A stretch of DNA of 64,000 nt, taken from Dactylellina haptotyla (lineage: Eukaryota > Ascomycota > Orbiliomycetes > Orbiliales > Orbiliaceae). The position numbers and the translations under genes are program-made. Numbering within the stretch: the first letter of the stretch is position 1; the number at the start of each line of letters is the position of its first letter. This document shows, in pieces, positions 31,931-45,200 of this stretch. The notes below the pieces were generated by a model. That model ran no database searches. It had not been told where the DNA came from and worked only from the letters and a program-made list of their open reading frames with translations. The stretch lies in NCBI GenBank assembly GCA_031310005.1, contig CM062379.1:6944001-7008000 (forward strand), in the 5' to 3' direction.

Positions 31931-34042
31931 TCAATCTACCCCCATTTCAACATCACTATCACCCTTATCATCCCCGCCAGCCACGCCCTCCCCGACATCC
32001 AACGACACATCCTCCACCCGCACAAGCCCACACCCGGTCCCCGCCGCCGCCCAGGTCCCATACCCGCGATTATTATTCCAACAAACCTTGGTAATATTCG
32101 TCTGGTACGGATAAAACGGCAAGCCGACAGAGACTCTATTCCGATGCACCACCATCTCCGGCTTGAACCCGTCGAGCATGCGATACATCTCGCTGGACGC
32201 CGCATACTCCAGCTGGAACCACACCTGCTGCATCGCCTGGCATTTCGAATAAAAGTACTTGCGGATGAGGTTTACTATCCGCACTTTGCCATCGCGGCCG
32301 CCGTTCAGCAGGAAAGGGTGTAGTCCGTTCCCGCCGCCCGTGGAACTGGCGATGGTGTCCCCGGGGTTATTCGTACATAGGAAGCCGCCGGACTTTTTCG
32401 CCTTGCGGATGCCCATGCAGAGGACGCCGGAGAGGTCTTCCGGGTAGCAGAGGGATTGGGCCATTTCACTCCACGCGATGGGCGGGGACATGGCGACGGT
32501 GCGGGAGCGGTGGACGAGGGTGTTCGAGGTGCCTGGTTCGCGGATGTCGTGGATGTTGAAGCTGCCGTCCATGGAGTAAGTTGCTATCAGGTGCGGGAAG
32601 CTCGGGGCGAGAGAGCAGATGCTGGAGATGTAGGATGCCGCGATGGAATAGTATGATTTCGGGAGGTGTTCTTTGCCCGGTACGGTCGTGTTGAGGTCGT
32701 AGAGGGCGACGGAGCCGTTCGCGCAGCCGAAGGCGAGGGTGTGGTGGTTTATCCAGGTGAAGACGGTGAAGATCGTGTCGTCGAGGTAGAGGGTTAGCAT
32801 GGGGTTTGTGAGTTTGAAGATGGGTGAAGAGGTCGACGGGGTGGCGCTATCGCTGTGTTCTTGGACTTGGATGAGGCGGGCTTGACCGTCTTCGAAGAGG
32901 GCTACTAGGTGGCCAATGGTGCCGGGTTCTTGGATGGGAGCGTTTCCTGGACGCCATTTGATTCCTGTGGGGGCACCCCAGTCTGTGAGGAGCGTGTGGT
33001 CGATTGACGGTGAGGGCTTTGGCTGTGAGTCTGGGGTAGTGATTGGGATTCGCCATATTTGTATTTGAGATGGGCAGACGCAAGGTGCGAAACCCGGTGG
33101 GAGGTTGTTTATAGCAGGCTTTGCTTCCTGGAATTTCGTCCCGATTGCGAGGAACTGTGTAGGGCCTGATTGCCTAGTAGCCCAGTCTATCGATTGTACT
33201 TCATTTCCAGTGTGGATTACCCATCCGTTCTTGTCGGGAAATAACTCTGGGCTTCTTAGATCCACAGATTCGTACATTTTCAGTTGAAACTTCTTCTGCT
33301 GCCCGGTGTTTGTGAATGGGCCCAGAAGTATACTCAGCGGTCGTTTCGGAAACTGCCAAAAGTACTTTGCAATCTCGGGTGCATCCGAGGTCCTGGCGAG
33401 GGGTAGCAGTTCCTGAGAAGGTCTTGCGTTTTCAATATAAACATCTTTTGCTAAATCTTGTGCCTCCTTCTCGAAATCAAAGTACGAAACTTTGCCAATG
33501 TTCTTTCGAGAAGGAGCAGATATATCGTATATGAACGGCCTTGCCGCTTCCTTCCTCTCCAGAGCCGTGGGGTCAACTTCGTGATCACCCCAGTACGAAA
33601 TATCTTTCATCCGCCTGATCATGCGCCTGTGCAATGCAACAGGGGTGTTCCAACTCTTGCCCTTCTTCTTTCGTAACACTCTAGCAGTTTGACGAGTCGG
33701 CGTGCTGGGTGCCCCATTAGGCTCGCCATCAAGATCTGACCCTTCATCTTCATCGAGCGAAGCTTCGTCCGGTGAAGCTTCGTCGGGAGCTGGGCCGCTT
33801 CGCCTTCGACGGGAACTTTTGCTGTTGAACACGAGCTCGTCGGGGTCTTTAACACCGCTTTCGTCGGGTTGGGGCTCAAATTCGTCCGAGTCGTCGAGTG
33901 TCCCTGCGTCTAATACGGGCCGTCGCCTAGTCCGCCGACCCTGCGAGTCATCAGAGGAAAATACATCGTCGTCGACAATTATCGGCTTACGTTGGGCTAC
34001 AGCCTGCCGTTTGGGCCTCGTTGATGCAGCGTTTGATGCCAT
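31931..34042 (-). CDS. Transcription factor TFIIIC WD40-repeat subunit (Tfc6/Sfc6-like)
   Basis: This is a probable subunit of the TFIIIC complex that binds the B-box of tRNA genes and recruits TFIIIB for RNA polymerase III. Single exon, 703 aa. The first about 125 residues are disordered, with acidic and basic clusters (VDDDVFSSDDSQGRRTRRR, a repeated PDEAS segment, RKKKGKSW). A C-terminal WD40-like propeller spans roughly 240-650, with degenerate blades: IQIWRIPI, GSVALYDLN, MDGSFNIHDI and GRDGKVRIVNL. The YFWQFPKRPLSILLGPF segment ahead of the propeller is a family feature. Identification rests on domain order and recalled similarity to fungal Tfc6/GTF3C2 proteins; another WD40 protein is less likely but possible. 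The acidic tail ends SDVEMGVD. Confidence 0.75.
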   Translation of the reverse strand: MASNAASTRPKRQAVAQRKPIIVDDDVFSSDDSQGRRTRRRPVLDAGTLDDSDEFEPQPDESGVKDPDELVFNSKSSRRRRSGPAPDEASPDEASLDEDEGSDLDGEPNGAPSTPTRQTARVLRKKKGKSWNTPVALHRRMIRRMKDISYWGDHEVDPTALERKEAARPFIYDISAPSRKNIGKVSYFDFEKEAQDLAKDVYIENARPSQELLPLARTSDAPEIAKYFWQFPKRPLSILLGPFTNTGQQKKFQLKMYESVDLRSPELFPDKNGWVIHTGNEVQSIDWATRQSGPTQFLAIGTKFQEAKPAINNLPPGFAPCVCPSQIQIWRIPITTPDSQPKPSPSIDHTLLTDWGAPTGIKWRPGNAPIQEPGTIGHLVALFEDGQARLIQVQEHSDSATPSTSSPIFKLTNPMLTLYLDDTIFTVFTWINHHTLAFGCANGSVALYDLNTTVPGKEHLPKSYYSIAASYISSICSLAPSFPHLIATYSMDGSFNIHDIREPGTSNTLVHRSRTVAMSPPIAWSEMAQSLCYPEDLSGVLCMGIRKAKKSGGFLCTNNPGDTIASSTGGGNGLHPFLLNGGRDGKVRIVNLIRKYFYSKCQAMQQVWFQLEYAASSEMYRMLDGFKPEMVVHRNRVSVGLPFYPYQTNITKVCWNNNRGYGTWAAAGTGCGLVRVEDVSLDVGEGVAGGDDKGDSDVEMGVD

Positions 34043-34722
34043 TACGCAAGCATCACCGTCGAGAGTATCTTATTCTCCGGTGCTGTAAGTAGTGCAAACG
34101 GAAGACTCAGTCCGGCATATAGCTCGTTGTTAGCCTCCGCTTCCGACGGTGGCCGCTGTGGGTGATGCTGGTGAGGTTGGTAGTGAGGAGGTTGAACATG
34201 ATACGCGCAAAAAATCTGCGGTTGCGTTCCTCCAAGTCGTGGTCGCGGTCAGAAGCGTGAGATCAAAGAGCCACCGATACGTACGAGCCCGGCTGAGTAT
34301 CACCAATACGATCCTATCGTTTAGTTATCCTGAACCGATCGCGACTTCAGCAATACGATACGATTTCGAGCCTGCAGAAGGGCTGCAGACGGTCGATAAG
34401 GCCGAGGGTGGTGGTTATCGGGCGGACCCTTGCATGCAGTAGCGCGGTTCTTCATCCGAACAACGTTGACAGCCGCGGCAAATCAAGGCACCTGGCCCAA
34501 CCTCCCCCACAACTCCCATCGTCAGGCCCTCGCAAACCATCCACCATCGCTCCCACCCGCCGCGCGCAGAACGTAGCAAGACCACTTTCATGAGGCATCG
34601 ATCTCGATACTAGGGACCTCCTCCGACACTGCAGAGCTTTTGCGGAGTTCTCCCGCCCCATATCAACGCGCCGGCTCTCTCTCACTCTGACATCATCCGC
34701 CGCGACTACCGGAAACGCTCTA
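34043..34722. other. Divergent promoter region, TFIIIC subunit / RING-CH gene
   Basis: This is 680 bases between two divergent start codons. A minus-strand frame at 34452-34955 overlaps the RING-CH gene and lacks domain features. No gene or repeat seen. Confidence 0.5.
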
Positions 34723-36215
34723 ATGTCGCATCTACAGGCCCCGCGCTCTACCTCCTGGAGGACAGCCTCCGGTGTCGCTTCCGAATCGGAAACGGACGCT
34801 GGCAAGTACTCAGACGCTACTCTCACCGCCAACGAAGACAGCTCAGCTGAGGAACCCGGTCTGCTGATCCCGCTCAAGTCCCAATCGCCGCCCGTCGTAG
34901 AGGACGAGGATGACAAGTGCTGGATATGCTTCGAATCGCGTGCGGACGAGCTCATCGAACCTTCGAACCATGGGGTCTGGAGGAAGCCGTGTAAATGCGC
35001 GTTAACGGCTCACGAAGGTTGCCTTCTGGACTGGATCTCAGACCTGGAAAAGACACCGTCCTCGATGAACAAGCCGATCCAGTGCCCGCAGTGCAAGTCC
35101 AACATATTACTGAGGCAGGAAAGGAGTACGATTGTGGAACTAGGCAAATCGATAGAGAGAAACGTGAGACGGACCAACTCAGTAGCGATAGTAGCCGGTC
35201 TCGGCTCAGCGTTCTTTGTCACATCTACAGTCTACGGTATGCTCTCGTCATTCACACCACTACTTTTTCCGGCTGTGGCATCATGCTAATTTTCACACAA
35301 AAACCATAGGCGTCAACGCAATATACCTAATATGTGGCACCAAGGAAGCGAACGCAATTATACTAGGACCGGGTGGTCGGGACTTCCAGTGGACATGGCG
35401 ACTCGCGGTTGGGCTACCTGTTATCCCGCTCATCTTGGTCGTATCGAGAACACGTCTTCTCGATGCAACTCTTCCGATTCTTCCCTTGATATTCTTCTGT
35501 CACACCGAGCCATTCCACTTGACCCTGCCGCCCTCGCCCGCCATAACGCTAGCCTTGTTGCCTTACGTCAGAAGCATCTACGAAGCAGCATACAACAAGT
35601 TTCTACTACCGTGGGATAAGAAATGGACCACGGAGATCGGCCCAACGGCGGCTACGCCAGCAACGGATGATAACGATGTTGGCCTAGAGATCCAAGTTGT
35701 AGAGATGGACGAAAATGAGGATGAGGAAGAAGCCGCGAACGGTAACGCAGATGCGCATGCACGTGTCGCACAGGCAGGGGCCGACGCAGGAGCGGAAGGA
35801 CAGGACGCCTGGAGGGTTGAGAGGGAGTTGGTTCTGGGACCGGAAACCGCAAACCTCGTTGTTGGAGCTCTGTTGTTCCCAGGAGTCGTGGCATCGATGG
35901 GCGGGTTATTGGGGAAGATACCGTTTATTCGCAAGATCCTCCCGGAGAGGTTTCACCGCAACATCTTGGGCGGCTGCCTGTTCGTTCTGATAAAGGTATG
36001 GCGCGAATCTAATCTTTTTTTGTTTGAATCTCAGATTTTAAAACTGTCTTGTGTTACAACAATCATGCTAACGGTTTGGCTGGTGTCGATAGGATATCTT
36101 CACGCTATACTACAAGTACAAGAGAGCTAAGCAGCGTCGGAGTCGTGAGATCCTAAACTATCAGAAACGAGCTCCACGAAGGGAAGCGAATGCGACGACG
36201 GGAATGAGAAGGTAG
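34723..36215 (+). CDS. RING-CH (MARCH-type) membrane E3 ubiquitin ligase
   Basis: Exons are 34723-35236, 35310-35995 and 36093-36215, with introns of 73 and 97 nt, giving 440 aa. The RINGv domain is complete in C4HC3 order: C66, C69, C90, C92, H97, C100, C121 and C124, with Trp104 in the usual place. Several hydrophobic helices follow (about residues 155-185, 215-235, 240-275, 320-345 and 365-380). An acidic, Ala-rich loop with an ENEDEEEAANGN stretch lies between. The C-terminus after the last junction (DIFTLYYKYKRAKQRRSRE) is basic and cytosolic. The domain shows an E3 enzyme anchored in an intracellular membrane. Related animal MARCH proteins act on ER, mitochondrial or endosomal membranes; the compartment here is not evident. 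Confidence 0.87.
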
Positions 36216-39200
36216 CTGTCCAGTTTCTCCTGGATCACATTCGCTTCAAGGGTCTTCTTTGCATATCAGGTTATCGGGTCTGTCTTTCGGCATTTGGTAG
36301 GCGCAAAAATCGGCGTTCAGAGACGTACTATTAGGAATCCTACATCGTTTTCGATCGTTACTTCCTCGGCGGTAGCTTCTCGACCCTCGTCTTGAAGTTG
36401 GAAACTCCGCGGGAGGGACATGGGGTTGGGTTTACTTGTAATGTCTTTCTTTTTTCTTCTGTTTTCTCTACTCTTTGGTCAAAGTAACTTGTAAATACTA
36501 GTTGGTGATGGATAGAACACCTCCCTTGGCGAATTAGAAACCTAAAAAAAAAAAAACATGACTTATGCACCTTCCCTGTCTTCAAACATATTTCTGTAGT
36601 CTCTTAACTCCAACATTCCTGGGTGAGAAAATGGAAATATACGAAAACGTTGATGTTTCGTTCCGGTCGTTGCACTTGTCGATAACCGGAGTTGGTAGGT
36701 CGGGACGAGGCAGCTATAGCGGAGCTCCCTCTCGCCTAACATTAGCTAGTCAACTAAGAGATTGCGGCTCTCGTAAGGCAGTTGGGCCCTAAGAGTCACT
36801 GAAAATCATAAAATATGTTAGATTTTCGTATTGAGATATTTTGGCCGCGCTCAGCGATTCGCAAGGGGTGGCTCGTGCGAGCGAAGAGCGATAGAAGGCC
36901 CGAAGGCCCGTGGAAAGCCGGAAAGATGACGACGGTGCCACACGTTCACATTCGTCGACACAACATCTTCAAGGATGTCGATTTCATTCAATAACGTATA
37001 ACAAATAATTTCACTCAGAAAGGTCCGATACCCCGGCTTCGTATACGGAGTGCGAGAGAGATATATCATATGTGCAGGAGCATGTACCGATGGGCTGTGC
37101 CGCTGAGGGCATTTGCCGAATGCGAAATTTGAGAAACCAAAAAGAAACAAATGTGATTCTCGGATATTCGAGACCGAAAAGAAAAGAAAAATAGGAATCG
37201 CACGATATGATATTATTGATTCTCGTAAGATTTCTTCTTTGAAAAGAAAATTTCTTCAAAAGTCCCATGATGCACGAGTTTCTGATAAATCATCATCGAT
37301 GAGATTGAAGCTATGACCCATCAACGTTGGCCATTGCCCAATCACATATCAGATTGATAATGATCTTCCCACCACCATGGTTCTCAAGCCTTATATCACG
37401 GCGCTTCCAGAATTTTGGGTGGTGCTGCGCCCAGTCTCTTCTCGCCTTTTCTTTTCGGCTGAAACCTTCATCATGCTAAAGATATGGTACCCACTCAGAC
37501 ACATCTCCACACACACAAAACTCGCCCTACACACGGAGTGTACGCAGGTGACTTTCACGTTTTTGTTTGTTTGTTTTTCAAGATCCGAGTGAGTGCATTC
37601 TTTTAATTCTCGATCTCACCGGAAAAAATAATTATACGGGATGAGAAGAGGGAAAAAACAAAAGTGTATCCAACAAGCACAGTTCCCGTTAGCTTGCCTT
37701 ATCTGCGGTGCGAGCGAGCGAATCGGTAATATAAGTTGGCGGGCGGCACAGCTTCAAATCTCACTGGCCGAACTGTGGCTCTTTGACGTAACTCTTAACC
37801 ATTCGGGGAATAGCTCTGCTCCCAAGTCACGGGGTTTTGGGAACCCAGAGAGAAGGGAAAAAATATACGAGGTGGTTGCAATAAATTGGAATCGACGCAC
37901 ATTGGAGGCAGAGAGTTTGAAGGATTCCCAGGGCGATGGGTTTCGGTAAAACAAAAAAAAGTTCAATTTTCTTTTGGTAATTGATCCAACAAACAAGGAA
38001 CTCTCTTTTTTTTCGGTCTATATCACGGAAGGAAAGTTGCCGCCTTTGTAGCTTCACAGTGGGTCCGAGCTGCAGCTTTGGCTGTGTTGGATTGTTGGAA
38101 ATTTTGATCGAAAGGCAAAAGATGTAGTCTGTTCCACAGTAGCGTTTCTGCATGCAGGGCCTTGCTTTTGGGAAATTCGGTAGAGTTGATCAGGCATCCA
38201 TTTTTAACATAAAATGCTTTTGGAGCTAGAGGGTTCGAGAGGGTTCGCTGCGATTGGCTGGATTTAGTGAGCCGAGGGTCAAATATTGCAGCTTTCGCTA
38301 TCATAAAAGAGACGCATCCAAAAAGAGGCCCTATTACCAATGTGACACCGCCTGCAAAAGACAACTAAAATAAAATAGTACATACATGTTGATTCTTAAA
38401 ACAGTGGTGTTATCAGCTGCCTGTGCGACCTTAAGCAAGGAGCCTGCAGCAACATACAGACAAGCAAAGGAAGAAAAGAAAATTATGTCGTATCGTATGC
38501 AAGTTGAGAGATTGAATCCGCGTTTGTTCGGGGATATTGAACTAATCGAGGAGAGACTGAAGCAAGGGCATGAATTCCAATGACCTCAGCGGCTTCTCGC
38601 TACGGGGCATGGACTCTCCGTCCAAACCGCAACTTAACATACGGGACGCGTCGATCGATCTCGGAATTCGATGCCACATGGGATTGATATCTTATTTGAT
38701 CATTTGATAGCTTGAGAAGGTATGCAAAAATAGGGAGCTGTACCGGAACCATCCGCCCAGAGACGGTTTGTACACTATCCTTTCAAACCATTTAGACTCT
38801 CCACATTTCATGCAACGACTCACTCCTTGCTTTAGCTGTGCAATATAGTTTGTCGAATTCGATCCCCAAAGCGCTTCGGTACCAAAAAGGATGGGGCTCC
38901 TAGCTTAAGCCTGCCGTGGGGATCGACGATTCAATAGATCAGGTCGGCATGGCCGTGATTGCGAGGAGTTGCTTTGAGCTGTAGGCTTTGACTCTCTAGC
39001 TCCAACCAGAGGCCGAAATGTATCCATGGAATGTAGCTAAGCTGCGCATCTCTTGTTTATTTCTCCGAGGATTGGGCGAGGGGATCTGGATGCCGTGATT
39101 CTCGATAAACCTTAATGAGCTGGGGTACGTCCGCGTGGAACAACAGTTGAGGTATACGGTACTCTGGTTCGGATGTATCGACCGAATACGGATACCTGCC

Positions 39201-42200
39201 GTTTTCGTGTAGGTGCCGTTTATCCTAAACAACGAGAAGAGCTAAACGCTTCGTGGTCTGATACATCTGAGCCTTGTCGATGAGTCGTGTGTTTCCTGCG
39301 ATTGGTTTTCTCCGAAAGTCCCCAATTAGAGTAAGACCTGGCGAGTCTTACCTCGTTCGCGTAGACTTCTTTCCCTTTTTTTTTGCTTACTTTCAGTCCA
39401 CTGACTGGGGGTGAGCAGAGGAGTATTTCCAGCTGTATGAATGGCCTGACCAGCAAATTTTGAGGGCTTGGACGACGTAATCAGGCGACAGGGGGAGTAG
39501 TTGCGCCACACTATGCAAGCTGAAGAGGCGGAGATTCTAGACCGAGTCTCCGAACTATGGCGGTGTCCGACGGGCGGTCAACTCCCCCTACGTTTGCCCA
39601 CGGATTTAGCATCTCCGTTCAGCTATTTCGAAATCGACAATCCGCATGCTAAAATACCCAGCTCGGTTAGAAAACCCACTAGGCGGTTGTCGAATCCAGG
39701 TTCACGAGGGAAGGGAAAAGGCGGCCGAGGCAAGCCCGAATCGAACGCCATACATGAGGGACTTGCAGATACTTCCTATACTTTGTGCAACTTAATGGAA
39801 AGGTTGGCGTGTTGGAAAATCCTCGACTAGTCGGTACATTTTAATTTTGTGATTGGCATGTCTTCTGCTGCATTTGTTCAAGTCGAAAAACGCCCACATA
39901 CCAGAAGAAAAGAAAAATTTTCAACGCCGTCGCGCTAGGATGTACCCCATGTTGCGTGTACATGGTTCAGTCACAGCATCATGAGAACATGGGCTACAAG
40001 GATTCAGATAAAAAATTTTGACATCTGCAGCTAGAAGAAACGGGTAGATTCTCATCTCGGTTGTTCACAAGACAAGTTCGGTTGTGATTATGTGGCAAGG
40101 TCTTAAGATCCCCGTACGAGAGTCTGCCCTTCATCGTGATCATAATATGAGTTATTGTTACTCTGCCAAGTTTTCCCGAAGGCGACGTTGGGGAAGCATC
40201 CAACAATAGCATCAAAAGAAGGGTCTTGCCATCCATCGTGGTTGGTCATTCGGCCTCAACGGATAATAAGGAACACCCGATCGATTCCACAGATTGGGAT
40301 CATCTGCCCTTTGGGTTGGGAAAGAGTAATCGAGAAAGATGACTGGCTATCATCCGCTCGGTTCCTGTTTGCTCATGTAAGGGGCAAAATAGAGTGTTGT
40401 TCGAAAATTCGAAAATTTAAAGTCAAAGTGCACATGACCCTCTCGCCGAAGGATCTCGAACGGAGAAGAGCTCAGTAATATTTGTTCTCTATTACGGCTT
40501 GTTCGTGTTTCTCAATCCTTACGCCGATTTCGAGTACAAGGGCTGATCTTGGAACTGCGGGTTTGACAAGAAAAAAAGGGAGAAACGTGGGAACGAATTG
40601 ATAAAAGTGGGTCATAGCGTGTGAGACCACGTTTTACGCCCTTACTTCATACCAACCCTTGATTGAACATTCTTGAAGATGTAGGAAACCAGAAGGAAGA
40701 AAGAAAAAGGTTTCCTTAGAGTATTGAAAAGTCTCCACACTAAGGGATTGCTAGATTTCGAAAGGATCATCTGATCATGGCCTCGTCGAGAACTCCCTTA
40801 CTCCCTCGCTCGCTCGCTTCGGGTTTGATATGATTATCTCATGTAAGGCTGCGGGATGCCACACAAACGAAAAACACGACCCACTTTTATTTGTTTTTGA
40901 TTGTCGCACTTGGGTAATATCGTTTGATAACCGCGAGAATATCCCGTCCCCCATTTCGCAGTCCGACCCGAGTGTGAATTATTTGATATATCAGAGAAAT
41001 ACTTAGGACAATCAAAGTGAGAACGCGGCTTATCCGTCTGATGGAACTTCCCAGGCACTCGTTTTCGGTAACCGCACGGAGGCCGCGATGTAAGCCCGTG
41101 GCTCTTTTTATTGATAATTTGCCGGCGTCTTCCCCCAATGGCAGAGGTTTAAGCTGCATGTCAAGGCCTGTAGCGTTTTCTGGCGTGGACTAGAAAGGTC
41201 TCGTCTGATATCCTGCAAACGGCGAGGCCTGAGGGTTGCCTGCGGACTGTCCATCCACCTGCAAAAGGGAAAAGAGAGCCGTGTCTTTCGGGTTTTCTCA
41301 ACTCTTTGGTCTAATTTGATATCATGAGATGCTTTGGCAATACCTTAGCATTAAGATCGGACCCGTATGGCCGAGTTTTCCGTCTTCGCCCTGCACGTTG
41401 TGCATAGAGCATAACCAAACCCGCTTGGATGCCTTTGCCTTGGCCCTCTTGATAGTGATATGATAACTGAGGATGAAACCTTGGGTGGAGCCTTGGGTTT
41501 GGCTTTTTTCGACTTGATCTCAGAGTGTATCCACAGCGTAGAAACAACAGCTCCCGTTCCGATAGCCGAGTGAAGGCAAGAGCAATTAAGGGCTCCTCAC
41601 CCTTTGATCTCCGTCCGATACGGGCATCTGTTCCCTCACAAAAAGAAGGAAGCTGAGCATGTGCATACAATGTTTGAGCCTGTGCCATCCGTATCGTATC
41701 GTCAAAGAGTCGCAATAGCAAGGGCAATTAGCGGGTGCGCATTGAATCTCTCCAGTCAATTAATCTCGTGCGATAGTCCGGTCTGGTCGTAATTTGTTGG
41801 CAACCCGAGATGTTTCAACTCGATGGCGCGGAAACGATCTGCTGGCGTCGTCTGCTTCATGCGGCCTGCTGATTGGGCGGGCGAAAGGGCTGGCCAACTC
41901 ACCACCGTCACAACATCCAACATTGCCATCGTCGATGAGAGTACGAGGTTGGGATGTACTCGGGCATGTACCCAAAGTACTCGTCCCGGAGAAGCGGTAC
42001 TTCCATACAGCTGTGTCCACGAGGATGGCCGATATGCAAGACAGACTCCAACATTGAAGCTAAACATCAGACCAACGCAGGCTGTGGAATGGAAGTAAAT
42101 GAATGTGCTGGATCGTTCCGGCGAATGAGAGCGCCGTCCAAATGTTGCCCTGCACTAACCGTAGACAGCAACCAACATCGACCCTTCAACCCATTTCGTC

Positions 42201-45200
42201 GGTGCCGGCTGCTCCAATCAGTGCGCTCCGTCCGGTCTCCTTGGACTCCCAACGAGCGGGAAACCGAAAATTCTGGAAAGTGGAGGTGTGCTGGGTGGAG
42301 CTGATGGAGTTGCCGACACGAGCAAAGGAAGGGACAATCCTGATTCGAATTTCCCCAACCCGAAGAGCCCAACTGCCCAAAGCCCGCGTTTCTGCTGGGT
42401 GACCCCTCTCCGAATATTGACGTAAGATTTCTGGCTCGCCTTTTTGGCTGCTGCCACCGCTCGATGGTGGCAAAGGCAGCCAAAGAAAAACAAAGTCCAC
42501 TAAGGGAAAGAACAAAAAAAGCCAAGTAACCACCTTACAGATGAGCAAAAGCTGAACATCGTCCGATCCTCGACCAATCCGAACCCCGGTCCATGACGAT
42601 AAGAGGAAAAATAAACGTGCCTAGGCTTGTCTCTGATTAAGATTGAAGGGATTTTCTGGAGGAGCGCGCCTCCAAAGAGAAAAATAGGCAGGGGTTTGCC
42701 GGGTTGGGAAAAGGAAGGAGACAGGGCCTCCCCGCAAGATGTGGCTTGCACAGACGGAATGGGTTTCTTGGTGACAGTGTGCAGCCCTGGTTTCTGTCTT
42801 GAATTCGCAAGATTTCGGTATGTGGCTGATAAGACCTGATTGTTATTGTTGCCTCCGGTGCTTAACGTTTTTCCTGCCGTCCAGTCAGGGCAAGGGGACT
42901 TATGCACTCATCGTAACCCGGTCGGTTCCGTTGAAACCAGCAGTACCCCGAGTTGAGCAGCAGGCCGACGGATGAATATGTACTGTGCTCTTCGTGTATC
43001 TCACAGTACAGTACGCATATTGACAATATTATTTGCCCAGATACGAGGTAAGCTGGTCAAAAAAGAAATGTTGGTGCGAAAATCTGGAGATCAAGCTTAT
43101 TTTCGTGGCTCCAATCGGTCAGCTTTTCGGCTCTAGCTGTTTTGGACGTCGCCTAATTGTCACTTAAGACTGCACTCTATTATTATTATATCGGTACGGT
43201 TTGTTTATCGCCCAGCCTTTTTAAGTCCGTGCAAGCGACTTCCTAAATTAACATCGCCAAAAAGGGGGGGACGAAGAGCTGTGGGGAACTTGACGACTCG
43301 GGCAGCTCAATGCTAATGAGGTATCGATACTATATTAGCACGCATCTATTAGGTTATAGTTGGTAGTTTATAGACCGGCGAAAAAAATCTTAGTGAACAA
43401 GGAAGACTCTTTGTCTCCAAGGTATCTACAGGCAGCTGTCAGAATACGCCATGGTCTCACGGCATGTACCGCCGAGGAGACCGCCTACGGTTTCTTTTCT
43501 GGTGACGAGGCCTAGACTGGGGAATCGATCTCGATGCTAACTAATGCAAAGGGTAAAAAAGATGCCTAAATGGCATTTGGTATTTGGTATACACAGCAAT
43601 ATTTTTCTCTTAGCGTTGGCGATCAATGTTGACTCAGCCCTTGCTCTGACTGGCGGCTGTAGCTACTTGGGGAATAAGTATTCTACCAATGGGTACCATG
43701 TTTTGGTGGAAGGATCAAGGACCCAACTTCTAAACTCGGTGTCTCTCAACGAAATGCAAGCAACCTAGCTGCAGAAGCGAGATAGTTTATTTTCGTTTGG
43801 CAGATTGGGGCGAGGGGACGGCGGCTTACAACAATAGAATATATTACCTACAAATATGATGTACCTTCGAGGGGTTTATTTTCCTCAAATGTTTGCCTTT
43901 GATGGAGAGCCCGAGCCGTTTCTTAAAATTTCTAATATTTCGTACATAAACGAGACAAAGCCAAAAGGCTGGGGAATTTCACATATGATACAGCTTCGGC
44001 GGCGTTTTGCCTCAAGGGAGAATAGCTTGTAAGAGAATGGGAATTCTAATATTTGCATATTAGCACAACCCCCGCAGGCTGCTTGCCGCCTGTCCTCAAA
44101 AACGAAGGGCCCAATTCCAGAAGCACTAGCTGTGCCGAGAATCTAAGTCGAACTTTAAGTTATCGATTTGTTTTATTAGGGAGCTTAATGTCACAAAAAT
44201 CTTAACGTGCATACGGGCTAGGGTCCATCGTGTTTAAGATCCTATGAAAGCGGCTGTTGCAGCAGCCGTATTTTCTGACAACCAGTGTTCGGAGCGAGTG
44301 TATTAGTGATCAGACCCAAAAGAATTGGGCGATCCGATCTGACTTTTGAGTATTATAGAACATCATTCCGTTGTTGAAGGGGATACTTTATCTTTGCAAG
44401 ATTCGCCAACACATACAAGGAACGAAGTGCCAGCATGGGCGAGTATCAATACTGCGGGATGCTAATGTTCCTTGACCTGCAGAAATCTGTTTGATCCTGC
44501 TTGACCAACATTCTCAACATACGATAATATACAATCTAAGGATGTGCGGTTATAACAGCACAAAATTGTGTAGGCTCACATGTGATTCTTCTCGATCCTT
44601 CTTGGTTCCAAACCACCCAAGAAAAGTGACAAGTGATATTCACACGGCGACAAATATCTCTAGTTGGTCTTATTGTTGACGGGCTTACCATGTCATGCAA
44701 GGTTCAAACATTGCAGCTTCGATCCAAAAGAAAACAACCGTGAAAAGAGTTGGAAAATTCCCACTGCTTGTGATAATTTTTGCAATATTATCATTTGATA
44801 GTCGAGTTATCAATAAAGGTCACAAAATCACAGACCCATATGTCATTTCCAAGGGCGAAAAACTCCAAAGAAAGTAGCCTTCCGAGTGGGCCAAGTACCC
44901 AACGGTACCTCCTATTTTCTTGGCTTTTCGCGTCAGCCCGCCGAAAAGACAAGGGTCACAGTCAACCACGCATGCCAATTATCCAGGCTGAAGAAAACCG
45001 CAATCATCGGCACGGTGAATCGAAGAAAGAAAGAAAAGAAAAAGGTGCGTTTGGAAAAAGAAATATACCAGACCGAAAAGTTAGCGACCGTCGATGACCA
45101 GCAAGATCTCCTTGGGAAGAGTGTGGAAAATGCGCAGCGCAACATTTGTTTTTCTTCGCCGCTTGGGTAAGATATCCTTCTCAAGAGACCGTCGTCACCT

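Noticed and set aside
38023-38583. Back-to-back small ORFs on opposite strands in the desert (38023-38364 minus, 38386-38583 plus)
   Set aside because: The minus frame lacks an ATG near its start (it begins at TTG), neither has a recognisable domain, and their composition resembles surrounding non-coding DNA.
43562-43768. 68-codon ORF starting with a signal-peptide-like stretch
   Set aside because: It is very short, with a single cysteine after the stretch, no domain, no splice partners and no codon bias; it is within chance expectation for a 10-kb desert.
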